Of a stretch of DNA of 64,000 nt, positions 51,901 through 63,948 are shown piece after piece (the first letter of the stretch is position 1; every line of letters starts with the position of its first letter). This stretch comes from Zygnema cylindricum. Taxonomy: Eukaryota; Streptophyta; Zygnematophyceae; Zygnematales; Zygnemataceae. The notes below the pieces were generated by a model, which saw only the letters and a program-made list of their open reading frames with translations, did not search any database and had not been told where the DNA came from. The stretch is taken from positions 1 through 64,000 of the forward strand of contig JBBHKE010002813.1 of assembly GCA_037447655.1 (NCBI GenBank). The letters run 5' to 3'. The position numbers were made by a program, and so were the translations under genes.

Positions 51901-54334
51901 TGAATTATATGCTAATTTTAAAATCTTTTGAAAGATATTACAGGATTTTGTTTCTTGGAGGCTTTTCATATCATCTTTATTTTGATAACAAGAAAAATAA
52001 TGCAACTTAATTAGACAGTTTTTACCCATCCTATTACTAATAACATTATTAATAACCCTAATAATTTAATAATTTCCCATCATTTTTTGGCACGGTTTCT
52101 CAGTAAAGAAACTTTTTATCGATCAAATTTACTCATTTACACAGATTTACTTTTTTTTTTTTTAAGTTTCTATATAGTTACATGAGTAAAATATGAATTT
52201 GTCCCCATAATTACTGTGAAAGACATGAGGAAATGCACATTTTTTTAATTAAAAAAAGAAGTATCCTTAGTCATTTCAATTATTCGTTTACTCGTGAGAA
52301 AGTAGAGTAAGAAATTTCTGTTCCCCTTATTTTTTCAGGAAGGATAAGTGAAAATTTACCACTCTCATCTCCCCATGGTTAGGGTTTTTTTAGGGTTCCT
52401 AGGGTTTTTTTAGGGGTTTTTAGGGTTTTTAGGGTTTTTAGGGGTTTTTAGGGGTTTTTTAGGGTTTCTCGTTGATATGAAGTTTTAACTTCATAGAGGG
52501 GTTTTGTCCGGAAAAAGTCGATTAGGATTTTCAATTAATTGTTAAAAAACTACAGCTTAAGCGGTTTGTTTGGCATATATTTCGTTAAGATTTATTATAA
52601 ATATTGGGGAGACTTTAACTCCTGTCTAGTTTCGGTCAAAATTATTTGTCTTTACTTTTTCTCTTCCTTTATATTCTGTCTTTTTTTATTCTTTGTTCTT
52701 GGTCTTTATCCTTTGTCAAATTTACTCTGTTTTGAAAAGGCCCGGTAATACCAGTTCTTTTATGTCTAATTCATTGTCAATAGGAACTTTAGAAAGGTGA
52801 AACAGAAGATATATGTCTATCTTTCATCACTTAAATAAACTGAAAGGGTTGTTGAAGATAAGCCCGGTAATCCATTCACCGGTATTAGGGCCAATATAGT
52901 AGTGGTATATGTTGAGCACATTTGTGGTCAATATATCACAATACCAGTATATCATAAAATCGCTACGATTAAAATTCGATGTTTTATCAGGTTTGCCGAT
53001 GAATATCGATATTGTGGTACTTGGCCATAATTGACCAGTAAAATACGATACTTAGTAGGTAATCTACTACAAACAGAAAATTGTATCTTGTCAAATCTTG
53101 ACCGAACACTTGATTGGCCGGAAATTCTTCAAAACGAAATCTGAAAAGTACAAATTAAGATAGAAAGTCAAACTTTTGGTACACATAATGTTTTCTTACG
53201 GCTACTTATTACGATATGGTACAGTGTAGTGCATTGACGCTTCGGACACGTTTGAATAATATGGACACAAATAGCATGGATATACTGATGATATTGCCAT
53301 ATTGACATCGACATATTGCGACTATCGTCAATATTAATTTTTTAGCTCAATATATGGATCTCCAAAACAGTACAGATTAATTTTGACAAATCTTGCCCAA
53401 TATAGAACACTACAATAAAGTGAATATCACGGTTTTGATCGTTTGGTTTTTGACCTAATATCACAACCTAATGTTAAAATCACAAACTAACAAACTATTG
53501 TTAGTAACACTAATTCAAGAGTGAAGGGAGAGATGCCATGGTAGCATGCCGTTCCCGAAATTAGTGTCATTGGTTCCATTTTTAACCTTAACCTTAATAA
53601 TAATGACAATTCTGTTGAATTCTTTTACTATACTGGAAATGAACTGTGGAATTTAGTTGCATTAGATGGGCGACTTTGTTGACCTTCTTGAGGTTTTAAA
53701 CTTTGTAGGTAAATTCTCATCCGGATTGGGCAATCTTCAATCAATTTGAGAGAAACGAATCTACGAATGGAGCATCAGAAAATTCGGAAACATTTTTATA
53801 CAAGACTTCAAAACTTCTTTTATGGCATCCTCGAAGAAACAAGTATCAGGTGGATTCCATTTTTGAACTGTGAGTGACATGGATTCTTAATTTTCTAAGA
53901 TAATTTGTTCATCGGAGGTATGATTTGTTGGTTTCGGACAGTATGAAAGTTTGTGAAACTGATAATATTTCTTAAACTTTGAGTTATAATCCTTCTTCCT
54001 TCTTTATTTTGATTTCTCCCTTTCTCTTCCCTTTCCCCTTCCCTCTTTCTTCTTTTCCTCCTTCCTTTCTTCCTTTCTCTTTCTTCTTTTCCTTTCTCTC
54101 CGTCGGAACCGGCACCACCAACGTCTGATCCCGGCAACGTCCGACCGGATCCCTGATCCCTCCCCTCTCCCTCTTCCTCTCCTCCCCCTCTCCCCCCCTC
54201 ACCCTCTCCCTCTCCCTCTTTCACAGGATTTGGGTGTGTTTCATGGCGGTCGTATAGAGAGGATTATCTCTCAAATCGAACAAGTATTGGATGGGACGGG
54301 AAATTGGGTGACTGCTAAATGGCCTACTTCATAA
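38236..54334 (+). CDS. ER-type J-protein with thioredoxin-like domains (DNAJC16-like)
   Basis: Exons: 38236-38350, 39423-39492, 39858-39906, 40448-40528, 41224-41320, 41524-41609, 41786-41846, 41991-42104, 42274-42331, 42601-42670, 42988-43109, 44097-44227, 44574-44644, 45231-45284, 46049-46197, 46922-47236, 47821-47880, 47956-47988, 48624-48920, 49214-49554, 50839-50917, 51725-51769, 53709-53849, 54227-54334; ~915 aa. A signal peptide ([16 protein letters not shown]) is followed by the J-domain: [24 protein letters not shown] (63-67), [18 protein letters not shown]. Then a GG/His/Pro-rich linker and a thioredoxin-like domain with [18 protein letters not shown], which lacks the CxxC. Later: [44 protein letters not shown], and C-terminal [14 protein letters not shown]. 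Likely an ER co-chaperone for BiP. Exon 10/11 phases disagree by one base; the exon 15 and 20 acceptors are weak. Confidence 0.82.
38480..38707. mobile_element. MITE family 1, copy 5, in J-protein intron 1
   Basis: 228 bp. Left TACACCGTGAATCGCTATCA, right end inverse (TACACTATGAATTGCTATTC). TA flanks. Diverged arms. Sits between the signal-peptide exon and the J-domain exon. Confidence 0.65.
39537..39634. repeat. (TA)n microsatellite, ~95 bp
   Basis: Near-uninterrupted AT dinucleotide run in J-protein intron 2, 45 bp after the exon 2 donor. Confidence 0.95.
43631..43672. repeat. AAT trinucleotide repeat
   Basis: (AAT)n run in a J-protein intron. Translated open frames here (poly-N or poly-I) are artefacts. 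Confidence 0.85.
48855..49045. repeat. CCTCC microsatellite joined to (TA)n / TATATG repeat
   Basis: A CCTCC/CCTCCT tract (48855-48918) is followed at once by GTATGT and a (TA)n, TATATG tract to ~49045. In my model the pyrimidine part is coding ([18 protein letters not shown]) and the exon 19 donor lies at the junction. Confidence 0.85.
49562..49870. repeat. ~31-bp minisatellite in J-protein intron
   Basis: About nine to ten diverged units of the form AATGTACTTCAGTTAAACATTCTGTAAAA directly after the exon 20 donor (shown here as the words TGTACTTCAG and AACATTCTG repeated). Confidence 0.85.
49955..50165. repeat. ~100-bp tandem duplication
   Basis: Two diverged copies sharing CATTTCACTTAG, GAAATTCAA and ATG.CTGTGGATGG-like words, in the same intron as the 31-bp minisatellite. 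Confidence 0.6.
50428..50562. repeat. GAGAGGGAGA purine microsatellite
   Basis: G/A-only tract in the J-protein intron between exons 20 and 21. Confidence 0.85.
52378..52472 (+). repeat. Degenerate telomere-like TTTAGGG array
   Basis: About ten TTTTAGGG / TTTTTAGGG units in the J-protein intron between exons 22 and 23. A shorter patch of TTTTTAGGGATTTTTC and TAGGGTTTTTTC lies near 50970-51000. The plant telomere repeat is TTTAGGG, and unit lengths here vary. Confidence 0.7.
52900..53412. mobile_element. hAT family 1-like element, diverged, in J-protein intron
   Basis: Left TAGTGGTATATGTTGAG, right (inverted) TAGTGTTCTATATTGGG. 8-bp TSD CAATATAG versus CAATAAAG (7 of 8; 52892-52899 and 53413-53420). 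The interior has scattered CGATATTG / CGATAC words like family 1. 513 bp, no ORF. Confidence 0.6.
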
Positions 54335-56813
54335 GGATAAAGGCTTTGTGAAGTGGACTTTTAGGACGATATTTTTTTTTTTATCTCTATTTTTTTTCCA
54401 GATTTTTCCATATCTTTTTTCATTTGTGAATATTTGTTTTCGACGAGGCTGGGAATGTTAGGGTTCTTTGGGAGGCACGCATTGTATCTTGTAGAAAGTG
54501 TTAGGATATCAGTAGGTTATGTGTTATTGTTTCTTTAACATGGGAATTTGATCATGTAAGTTTGCCGGTTTTGGAAATGTTTGCTTTCAAATGGTTGATT
54601 TTTAGTGTGGGAATGTGTCTTTTTTTTTATATGTAAGGGTTGGGGTCACTGCTAATTTGTTTTTGGCTGGATGGTTGTAGCATAGAAGAGGGAGAGTGAA
54701 GTTTTTTCCTTTTGGATAGCAAATGGTTCTTTGATTTAGAATGTCAAAAGGTTTGCCTTTTTTATCATCTGCAAAAATACAAAACTAAAAAGGTTTTTTT
54801 TTTGTCGCGAAGCCATCTCACGAACGTAAGCCGGTTAATAACTTCTTTTTGAGATTGAAAGGTGTCAGTTTTTTTAAGTAATGTAATCTTAGGCTTATTT
54901 CTGTCCACTTCACACCGATGCCTATGTATATACATCTTGGAACCCCACTCGCCCTTCGTATAGCACTAGTTCATATTTTATTACCGGCGGGTAATTAGGA
55001 AGATTGTAGATTTCTCGGCTATGTTGGATTAGCTCGGAAGCAAAAGTATGAAACTCGTGATATCGCAAGATTGCCATGGTTGGCCATGGTAAGCAACGGG
55101 CAAATCTTACCCGCCGTACGCATCTAAACAATGTGGATCGGCTTCACCGCGATCGTACGGACATTTTTTTTAAATCGTACAATTGGTTACAAGAAAGTTG
55201 TAACTTCCGTTTGTCGGCATGGTGCAGTAATACCTGGGCTTCTACACCGATCCCTTTAAAAATTCGCAGCTAAGCGCCCACGGGAGAGAATAAAACTGGG
55301 ATGGGTGATAAAACTCATGGAGTCGCACCAAGCTTCACCTTTTGTTTTTAAAACTTTGTTTGTTGAAAATTTCTTTTCCTGTGCGATGCTAAGCATTTTA
55401 AGTACGTGGAAACAAAGGAAAACAAAGCCAAACAAACGAAATCGAAAACACAAAGTGAAGGAAATTGACGTAAAAAAAACAAAACAAAGGATGTAGAAAG
55501 AACACCAAGCTACCAAACGAGCTCCCAACATAACTGCAAAAACCTTAAAAGTGGTCTTAACGGTAAAACTCCCCCGAGCCCAATGGAGAACTTTGAAGAA
55601 CGTTATGAATACATCAACAATCAACGCAATAGAAGGTCAAAGAAGGACATAAGCATGTGATAGGATTGAGCCCGATACTATAACATAGACGCAAACCCTC
55701 AACAAAAATGCTGCTTCGCTGAAACATCAATTCCACAATGTTTCCCACCAACTTGCGATTGTTGTAAAGGCAAAAGGTGATGACAATAAAAGGCTGCGAG
55801 GACAGAAGGTTGAGGGCTCTTAATGCCTCTCCTCTCAAAAGAACATCGACCTTGAATGTGTGGTATGGAAAACCCACACACAAATTCGAATACGCCTTCT
55901 TCGGTTGAGAGGGTTTTGAGCTTTGACAACAGATCGTTCTTAATCGGCTCATATAAATATTCGAGCGATAGGGATGAGAGATAATGCTAACAGCGATGGA
56001 TCAATGGTAACATAGAATTTGCCCAGAAAAAGAAGAGAAAAAAAAGTTGTGACAACCACACTTTGCCCAAAATGGAGTTGAACTGCGTGGTTCTTATGTC
56101 ACCAAAAACGTGTTGGAAATTCTCCAAATATTTTTAGTTGTTTCCATTTGCTACTGTACGTGTTATCGTGCACAGGGCGACAAATAAGATGTTCTGCAAA
56201 CATGCATGTTTTTTTTTTTTTTTAGTAGGTACCAGCTGTGGACAAGCATGTGGAAGAAAAAGAAAACAGAAGGAGAATACAAAAAACGATAAGAATTAGC
56301 AACAAGTGGGGAAAAAAAAAATCAACTCATCGGACAACCTCATGACATATGACCATAAGGATATTCTAGTGTCTGAAAATTGCTTTTGTAAAAATATGAG
56401 ACCATTTAAATTAGGAAAAAATGCTTCTGTTATTGGTGCAAATATTGCACATAATCAAACTAATATCTTGATACGTAATATAAAATCTATAGGTGACTGT
56501 CGTCGGTTAAGAGTTCGACTAATGGACTTGCTAAGCCCCAGATTAACTCTTTCTCTCTCTTTTTTTTCTTTTTCCCCCTTTGGAAGTCTTTCGCCGCAGC
56601 TTCGTGGCTGATATAGTGAGCGTCTCTCCGAGGAAGCAAAGGGACAAGTCGCAAGCAAAAAGGCGGGGTTGTGACTTAAGTAGACGCCTGGGAAGAATGA
56701 GTTGGTACTACCTTCATGGAAAACCTAATGGACCACACTATTGGTGGTTCTTGGCAGAGATTTTGGGACGTGTCATCCACGTCTAAGGTTGAACTGACAA
56801 AACCCGCGAATAA
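54335..56813. other. 3' flank of J-protein and unassigned intergenic DNA
   Basis: After the J-protein stop there is no clear gene. Minus-strand 55131-54922 (70 codons, with YHEFHTFASELIQH) and two overlapping minus frames at 55952-55614 and 55929-55699 look somewhat protein-like but match nothing I know, and lack a coherent exon structure. They may be relics of a larger element. Confidence 0.35.
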
Positions 56814-58267
56814 GGGCACTTTCCCATGTGATATGGTTACAGTTATTTTATGTCGTTTTCCTCTATAACTTGGAAAAAAACAAGAAAATCTTCAGCCGTA
56901 CCAAAAAATTGAAATTACCACCGTACAAGTTGCGTTACCTTAAAACTTTATGTGTACTGCAGTTTGTCGTTTAGCGCGATGCAGTTTGTCGTCTAGTGCG
57001 TTTTAAGCCACTTTTGCGTCCTTTCAGCTCATCTTCAAACTTTATATAAAATCACCTCGCGAGGTGATTTTAAAAATAGTTCCATGAGGTGAGCGAATAG
57101 GCAGATGCTGTCGCACGTGTCGATTTTTTTTGACAATTTTTGTGCGCGGAGTACCAAAAAAAAAACCCATTGCGCGTTTCCAGCCTGTGCGTGACAGGGG
57201 CCGTGGAGGGGTCTCGACCAACGGACACCATTTCGCAAAAGTGAAGTTCATGAAAGTACCCCTCTCTCTCTCCTTCTTCCACTACCACGTCTATCTCACA
57301 ATTTTTGCAACGAAAAATGTCAATAATGGTTTCAAATGAAAGATATTTGAAAACGATTTCTTTTGACTATCTTTGGGCGTATTTTGATGGCAAATAGAGT
57401 GAGAAAAGAAAAAAAAAATACAATCGGGAAACCATGGCTGAAAGTTTTAGAATATGTGACGTCGACGCTGTCATAGTTGAGCGTGACGTGCATTACGTCA
57501 TAATGTCACAAACCCTAAACATCTGCAATGCCTCCACGTCGACAATGTGGGGTACAGACCATAGTTCAAAAGTAGGCGTTTTTTGGTAGGCCTTTTGTAG
57601 GCCGCCTTTAGCATAAGTTGTGTTACGGGCTTTCCATGTGATCTTCTTAGCTCGCTACTTTCATCAGCGACCGTCCGATCCAACCAATCTGACAATAGTA
57701 CTATCGTAAGTTGTGTAATGGGCTTTTCATGTGATCTTCTTAGATCGTTACTTTCATCAACGACCGTCAGATCGTCCGAATCTGACGGTTTAAATAAAAA
57801 GTCGCTCAAAACTCATAGAAAAAGATTTTTTTGTCCGATTTTTTTTTCAAATTTAGACATGACGTTTAATTCTCTATCGATCCATGTGCAACTCAACCCT
57901 GTTACTATTTTATTTCATTTTGCGACCAATACAATATGGGTCTTAAGGCCATATTGTATGTTTTGCATACAATAGGCATATTGTATGGGCGTACGGTCAC
58001 CTACTTTTGAACTATGGTACAGACATTGCGAAGTGATAGAAACTGTTCAGCCTGCGGGTGGACGTCTGAAATTGAATCCGAGTGGAAGTTTCACAACATT
58101 TTGTGTACCGTTTATTTGTCACGTGTTTCGTTACATGTCTACGCTTGTCACTTTTTGAAGTAACAAGTTATTTGCGTTTACATCGGAATGCTCTGAAAGT
58201 TGTACGGAGAATCTTCGCTAGAAACAAAGTTACAAGATTAAAGTTTCGGTTACATGGGAAAGTGCCC
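56814..58267. mobile_element. Harbinger-like family B, copy 2
   Basis: 1454 bp. Left GGGCACTTTCCCATGT, right inverse ACATGGGAAAGTGCCC, perfect 16-bp inverted termini with TAA on both sides (56811-56813 and 58268-58270). Homologous to copy 1 in opposite orientation. Contains family C copy 2 (57560-58016). No transposase. Confidence 0.85.
57560..58016. mobile_element. Family C element, copy 2
   Basis: 457 bp. CATAGTTCAAAAGTAGG / CCTACTTTTGAACTATG termini, TSD GTACAGAC (57552-57559 and 58017-58024). It carries a ~110-bp internal duplication (GTTGTGT..GGGCTTT and TGATCTTCTTAG occur twice) and the empty site GTCTTAAGG at 57931-57939. Confidence 0.85.
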
Positions 58268-58270
58268 TAA

Positions 58271-58983
58271 TTGTCAGGTTGTATTCTTGCCCAAAATTTA
58301 CTTATTTTAAGTTATTTTAGGGTACGTCCCCATGTAAACGATACTTTGAAAAAGTATTTTGGACTGTAGTGAAGTATTCCGTACTACTTTTTAAAAGCGT
58401 CCCCATGTGCGAAAATGAAATCGGAACTTTGAAATGTGACGAATGTAGGTGTGGGTACAACTTACGACGTCTACAATACACGCGGCAATTGGTGCCGTCT
58501 CAAAACTAACGTCGGATGTACACGTCTACAATGACAAATGGTGTCACAACCGTTGATGTCCAATTCTCACGGATTTCAACTTTTTTACAAAAACTACGTA
58601 GTATTCGTCTTTTTCATATTTTTTCGTAAAATTCGTGTAAATTTCGCTGTATGGCCATGTAAAAAAACGTACGGAAAACGCAATCTTAGAGAATCCTTAA
58701 AAATCTTAAAAAGTACGAAAATTTAACAGAAATGTACGAAATTGTATGAAAGTAGACCGTAAAAGACCCAATAGTACGTAATATATACGACAGTCGTACT
58801 GAAATATAAAGGAACGTACGGCAATGTACCTTGTAAACCCTAAAAATCCCCTAAATAGCCCTAAAATGTACGAGCATAGACAGACACCGTACGTAATTGT
58901 AAAAATAATGTACGGGTACAATGCAAGGTACGCATTTATTAACTTTTCAAAAGCGTTTGATGTGTACCGTACGTAGTATTCGT
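58271..58983. other. Element-derived spacer
   Basis: Begins with another family-B-like terminus at 58319 (GGGTACGTCCCCATGTAAACG-like) whose partner end I could not find. Rich in GTACG words. No gene. Confidence 0.45.
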
Positions 58984-59186
58984 TACACCGCGAATCGTTA
59001 TTAGCGTTGAGAAATTATTAGTGTATAGAAAAAATTAGCGTCATTCATTCTAATTTAGTGCCAAGAGACGTGGCAGATTATGGTCCACGTACTTAAATAG
59101 TGCAGTTTATTCTATTAAAGGTATTAATGTCAAAATTTTGGGGTTCCGATATAGAGTTCATAACGCTAATAACGATTCGCGGTGTA
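58984..59186. mobile_element. MITE family 1, copy 6
   Basis: 203 bp with perfect 23-bp inverted termini beginning CACCGCGAATCGTTATTAGC, flanked by TA at 58984-58985 and 59185-59186. This is the clearest definition of the family ends. Confidence 0.92.
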
Positions 59187-59341
59187 GTTTATACCGTGCG
59201 TAATATGCGCAGGGGACTTATATAGTCACAACTCCCGCGACATCACGTGACATCGTAAGACCGTGACATTGTAGACATCAGACCACATCAGACCATCACT
59301 GTTCAACACACTCCTACCCTACTTCCGAAGTCACACTCCTA

Positions 59342-59475
59342 ACTACCGCTGTCACACTCCACCCTACTACCGTTGTCACACTCCTACCTTACTACCGCTG
59401 TCACACTCCACCCTACTACCGTTGTCACACTCCTACCTTACTACCGCTGTCACACTCCACCCTACTACCGTTGTC
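59342..59475. repeat. 49-bp tandem repeat
   Basis: Nearly identical units, with ACTACCGCTG beginning at 59342, 59391 and 59440, each containing GTCACACTCCACCC and CCGTTGTCACACTCC. Confidence 0.9.
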
Positions 59476-60306
59476 CAGCTGACTCCTTTCCGCCTGCATG
59501 TTTTTACAAAACCAAGGAAATCTACACTTCGCAATTTTTTCCTTTTCCACACCTGCTACAAAAAAATATTCTGTTGCGGAGAAAAGGTAGTCTGTTGCAA
59601 AAAGAAAGGTAGTATGTTGGAAAAAAACTGACAGAAAACCTTTTTACTCAGACGTTTTTACGAGTGCTTCATCGCAATTTTTTACAAAAAAAAAGAAAAA
59701 AAAAAAAAACGATTTCAAGAGCTTTGTATTGTGTGAGGGTTCTGTAAGTGTCACGACCAGCTACATCTAGCACGCTTGGATCGCAAGGGTGGCCACTACC
59801 AATTAACAAACTTCTTAATAGCAAGAAAGTTCAGTGAGACATAACCAACTTACATATGGTGTGGAATTTATTATATACCAATTAAGGGGGAATTCAAACA
59901 TCAAAATGAAATTAGGCAAACATTAAAGCCGACCATCTTTGTCTTTCACACCAAATGGTGAGGTAATAAGCCACAAAAAAAAGGAAAAAAATAAAAGCAA
60001 TATAAAGATTAGAAAAACAAAAAACAGATTGGTAAAATTGAATAAAAATCATGAGAACCTCCAATTGAAGTTGGTATTGTAATTGTAATGTTCCTTGAAA
60101 ATTGAAAAATGTAACAAAGGGTAACATTTGTAAAAATAAACGACTTGCTCAAGTTAATTGTAACATTTGGAAATCAACCTTGGAATTGTATATTGAAATT
60201 GCACTTAAATTTCACAACACTATTGAAAATGAGGATGGAATTAGATATCCAAAGGTGAAATTGGTGATTTGGAAAACAAATGGTGATTAAGATAAAATAT
60301 TGAAGG
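59476..60306. other. Spacer upstream of the Harbinger transposase
   Basis: AT-rich with A and T runs. It should contain the left end of the PIF/Harbinger element, but I could not identify its terminal repeat because the partner end is outside the window. Confidence 0.35.
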
Positions 60307-61780
60307 GTGGGCATTTTTTCCAGGATGACACTAGAACAAAAAAAAAAATATGTGACATTGATGATTCAAAATGTAACACTTGCATTGATGACGGTCTTGC
60401 AAATGGTTTTGCGAACCTTGTTGCCACCGTTATTTTTCGACTATCACGGCTACCAAATAGTCCAAAACGCTATTGCTAAGGTTATGCCTCAAAATTTAAC
60501 AAAATGTATCCAAGAAAATACCAAAACTACTACATTAACCCAAAGAGTATGCATTGGGTGGACAAGTAGTTACCACGCTACAGCGAAAAGCAATTTCAAC
60601 AATTGTTTCGACTAAAAAGAGACACGGTCCAATTTTTGGTTGAAGAATTAAAAGATGACTAGGATACCAAACCCCCACTCGGACTTCGTAATCTTCCTAA
60701 TAGAGAATTAAGCGCGGAGAAACAAGTTTTAATAGCATTGATGCGATTGGGACATCAAGGCGGGATCCCACGTACTTCCGTACAGTTTGGTGTTGGACCC
60801 TCGACTGTGGCAAGGATATTCTTTAAAGTCATGAAGGCGATTGTGAAAAGGCTTGAGCATTGGGTTAGATGGCCGACAGAAGAAGAAATTAAAGACACCA
60901 AAAAAAAAATCCAAGAGGACAAAGGGTTGCCGAATTGTGTTGGCGCTATAGATTGCACACATATAAAGATTACACTTGGGGATGAAATGTCAGCAAATGA
61001 TTACTTCGATGCAAAACATAATTATTCTACTGTAATTCAAGCAGTCATTGATCATAAGATGAGATTCATTGACCTAAGTTTAGGCTCTCCTAGAGCAATG
61101 TACGACTCGAGAGTTTTTAGAAGGTCAAAATTGGGGCAAGATTTTCAAAGACGTATGCAAGCAAGCAGGGACATTTTCCGATGGAATAATTTAAATGTGC
61201 AACCTTACCTCGTGGTAGATGCCGGTTATGCCCTCCATCCAAACCTAATTGTTCCTTGCCCTGGTTCGAATCTCAATGCATCTCAAACAAGATTCAACTT
61301 CCAACATGCGCTGTTGAGGATGGTGGTAGAAAGAGCGTTTGGAAAGCTAAAGTGCAATGGAGGTACCATTTAAAGCTTTACAATCCAAATACGAAATCAA
61401 TGCTTACTTCTATTATTGCTGCTAGTATCCTTCATAACATTTCTACTGCAAAGAACGAGACGAACATTAATTGGGAGGAAGAGTTCGAAGACGAGCAACC
61501 AAAAAATGAAAACCGAGTTCGAGAAAGTTCCACACGTATGTCCGAAGTTCGAGAACAGCGAGCACGACAAGGTGGAGATATCCAAAAACGTTTGGATGGT
61601 TCTCAAACCAATAGAATCCGAGGGTCTAAAATACAAGACATTTTATGTGATTATGTCAAAAGGAGAAGCACAAACGAGGATGATGATGCTGGTGTATACG
61701 TTTCACACGTGGAAGGAGAGGATGACATACATGTTTTCATTGACGAAGACGAAGAAAGCGAACAAACTATTGATGATTGA
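60307..61780 (+). pseudogene. PIF/Harbinger transposase, inactivated
   Basis: DDE_Tnp_4-type transposase. Recognisable: FRLKRDTVQFLVEEL, EKQVLIALMRLGHQGG with an HTH-like stretch, GAIDCTHIKI (first catalytic Asp), YDSRVFRRS (second Asp), and VERAFGKLK (catalytic Glu), then IIAASILHNI and an acidic tail. Broken: in-frame TAG at 60567-60569 and TAG at 60660-60662, a one-base shift near 61345-61360 that moves the C-terminus (61256-61780) to another frame, and an N-terminal part (60307-60615) in yet another frame. All three catalytic residues survive, so decay is recent or sequence errors contribute. The partner Myb-like ORF is convergent downstream. Confidence 0.85.
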
Positions 61781-62875
61781 AGTGACGATTATAGTATAGA
61801 TGAAATGGACATCGATGGCTGATAGAGTGTTCATTATTTGTGATGTTAAAGTAGTTATTTACACTCTGAAGTAATTGCTTCCACTTTAAAGTAGTTGTTT
61901 CCACTTTATGGCGCAAGGTCTATAAGTTGATATTCCTCAAGAGGGTTTAACATTAAAGTTCACAATATGACTTCTTTGTGGAATTCAATTTTTGAGATTT
62001 CATTTCAATGTACACTATATTAGTTTCTCCATGACAAAATTTTTCTTTAATCAACGTATAGTTGTTTGTTGTTGGTTTTTGATAACATGGTTTTATTTAA
62101 ATCCTTTCCCATTCTTTCGAAGTGTTTTTTGTGGTTTTTTTTTCTCTCTCTCCCTCTCCCTCTCCCTCTCCCTCTCCCTCATTTGTAGTTTGTTGGTTTT
62201 TGCACTTATTTTTATTATGTTTTTTAAATCTTTATCTCATTCCCTCCACGTATACTATTGCTTTGAATTTTTATGTTAAATTGACGTGTGTTGTTTTTCA
62301 CTTATGGTTTTGTTTTATATGACTACAACGAAAAACACAACGTGTGCATAAAAATGAATGTTTAAACATAGGCATCCAATCCAAACTCAAATTACACCTC
62401 CTAGTAGCTTGGATGACGTCATCAATGGTTTCACCACTCAAAATGGCAGAAATGATGCAAACATTTTCGTAACACATACATAAAATATTCACATTTTTTT
62501 TCGAAAAGAACAACAAACATAACATGCAAAACATGTCATATATCAAAATCAACAAACCAAAAATATGAAATATACATCACTTATGTGAAAACAACACCAT
62601 AAATAAACTTGTTTGTTTCACGACTTGTTTTTGTACCGATCAATATACCAAGATCTTGAAACTGGTCAACTTCATGCTTCACATCAAAATAAACAAACTA
62701 AAAGTGTTTGGAAGTTATGTAGAAGAAACTCGGAAAACTTGGTTTCTCATCAGGTGCTCAACCACCGAAATGAATACTAACCAGTCCAACCCTCTCAAAA
62801 AAACTAGCAAAAAAGATCTCGAAATGAATACTAACCAGTCCAACCCTCTCAAAAAAACTAGCAAAAAAGATCTCA
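61781..62875. other. Spacer between the two Harbinger ORFs
   Basis: Non-coding interior of the element. Contains (TCTCCC)n at ~62140-62180 and a 57-bp direct duplication at about 62771-62873 (ATGAATACTAACCAGTCC twice). No other ORF. Confidence 0.5.
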
Positions 62876-63948
62876 CTAAAATTTACTGTTTAATATTTTA
62901 TCCGTGTTTCTATCCAATGCTGACACCATTTTATCTACCACTTTATCAAGAACATTTTTGTGCCGATCGAATTGCTTGTCGGATAATTTTTCTTGTCGCT
63001 CAAATTTCTTCTTGTTTACTTTTCCCCTACTATTTTCCAACATTTCACCAAATTTTTGCGACATATGTGAGGAGTTCTCTTGCTTAACCTTGCGTACATC
63101 TCGTTTCTTTTTCCTTGTTGTTGTGAACTTATCTTCATGCTGAGGCGAATGAACTCTTGCACCTTTCTTTTCACTTGCACCTTTCCTTTCACCCCTCTCA
63201 TCTTCTCCCTCAACCATGTTGCTCTTCTCACCTACACCTTTTGTAGATCCATTCTCGTATTTGTAATCGCCATTCGCATTTGGTTCTTTTACATTACATT
63301 TTGGCTCATTGGATTCTTTTGCAACATCACCGTATCTTGTTTTTCTTCCAAAGTATTGTCCGCCAATGTCGGATCATCCCCAGGGTCCCATGTGAATTTT
63401 GGGTGCACTGACTCCCTCGTGGTGAGCCATGACATTTCCTCGAATATTTTTTTCGAAAATGAGAGAGGCAAACCCATGCTAGTTCTGTCTTTTTTTTGCA
63501 TGTTAAAATAACGGGCTACGCCACTTTTAGAACGGTGGTCCGTAATTTTTTAAAACTCATTAGTTAAATTATTCCATTTTTTCCTACATTCATTCCATTC
63601 TCGGTTTACCCCACTCTCCTTCATGACTTTAGAAATTTCCCCGCATTTCTCAACATTTCTCCCAAATTTGGATTTTACACTTGCCTCCAGTTGATGTAGG
63701 AATTCTTTTTTTTTCGTTTGGTTTAACGCCTCCATCTGGAACATTTCCTACCTGACGTTATTGGTCTTAGGCGTAATATTTTTTTTCTTTGGAGTTCCCC
63801 TGTTTTTTGTTGTTTTCCTCATTTCGGAAGGGGTTACTACAGTTTTTTGAGAGGTCGGTTGTGCCGAAAACATAGAAGTTGATGATGAAGGCCTTTTTTA
63901 TGATAATGGTGTATCTTGTGGAAAAACACCTACTGGTAAAATTGACAT
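62876..63948 (-). pseudogene. Harbinger-associated Myb/SANT-like ORF, inactivated
   Basis: Second protein of PIF/Harbinger elements, a DNA-binding partner needed by the transposase. Minus strand. Likely ATG at 63948. Seen: basic N-terminus (MRKTTKNRGTPKKK), helix-rich SANT-like part (NQTKKKEFLHQLEASVKSKF, then NREWNECRKKWNNLTNEF with the Trp/Cys/Trp spacing), KITDHRSKSG, and a basic coiled tail (KKKFERQEKLSDKQFDRHK) ending at 62876. Broken by in-frame TAA, TAG and TAA stops (between MSILPV.. and KRPSS, before EMFQMEAL, and after NEF) and a frameshift between 63289 and 63217. Confidence 0.75.

Noticed and set aside
59373-59631. Open frames over the 49-bp repeat
   Set aside because: The repeat period creates long open frames; no homology.
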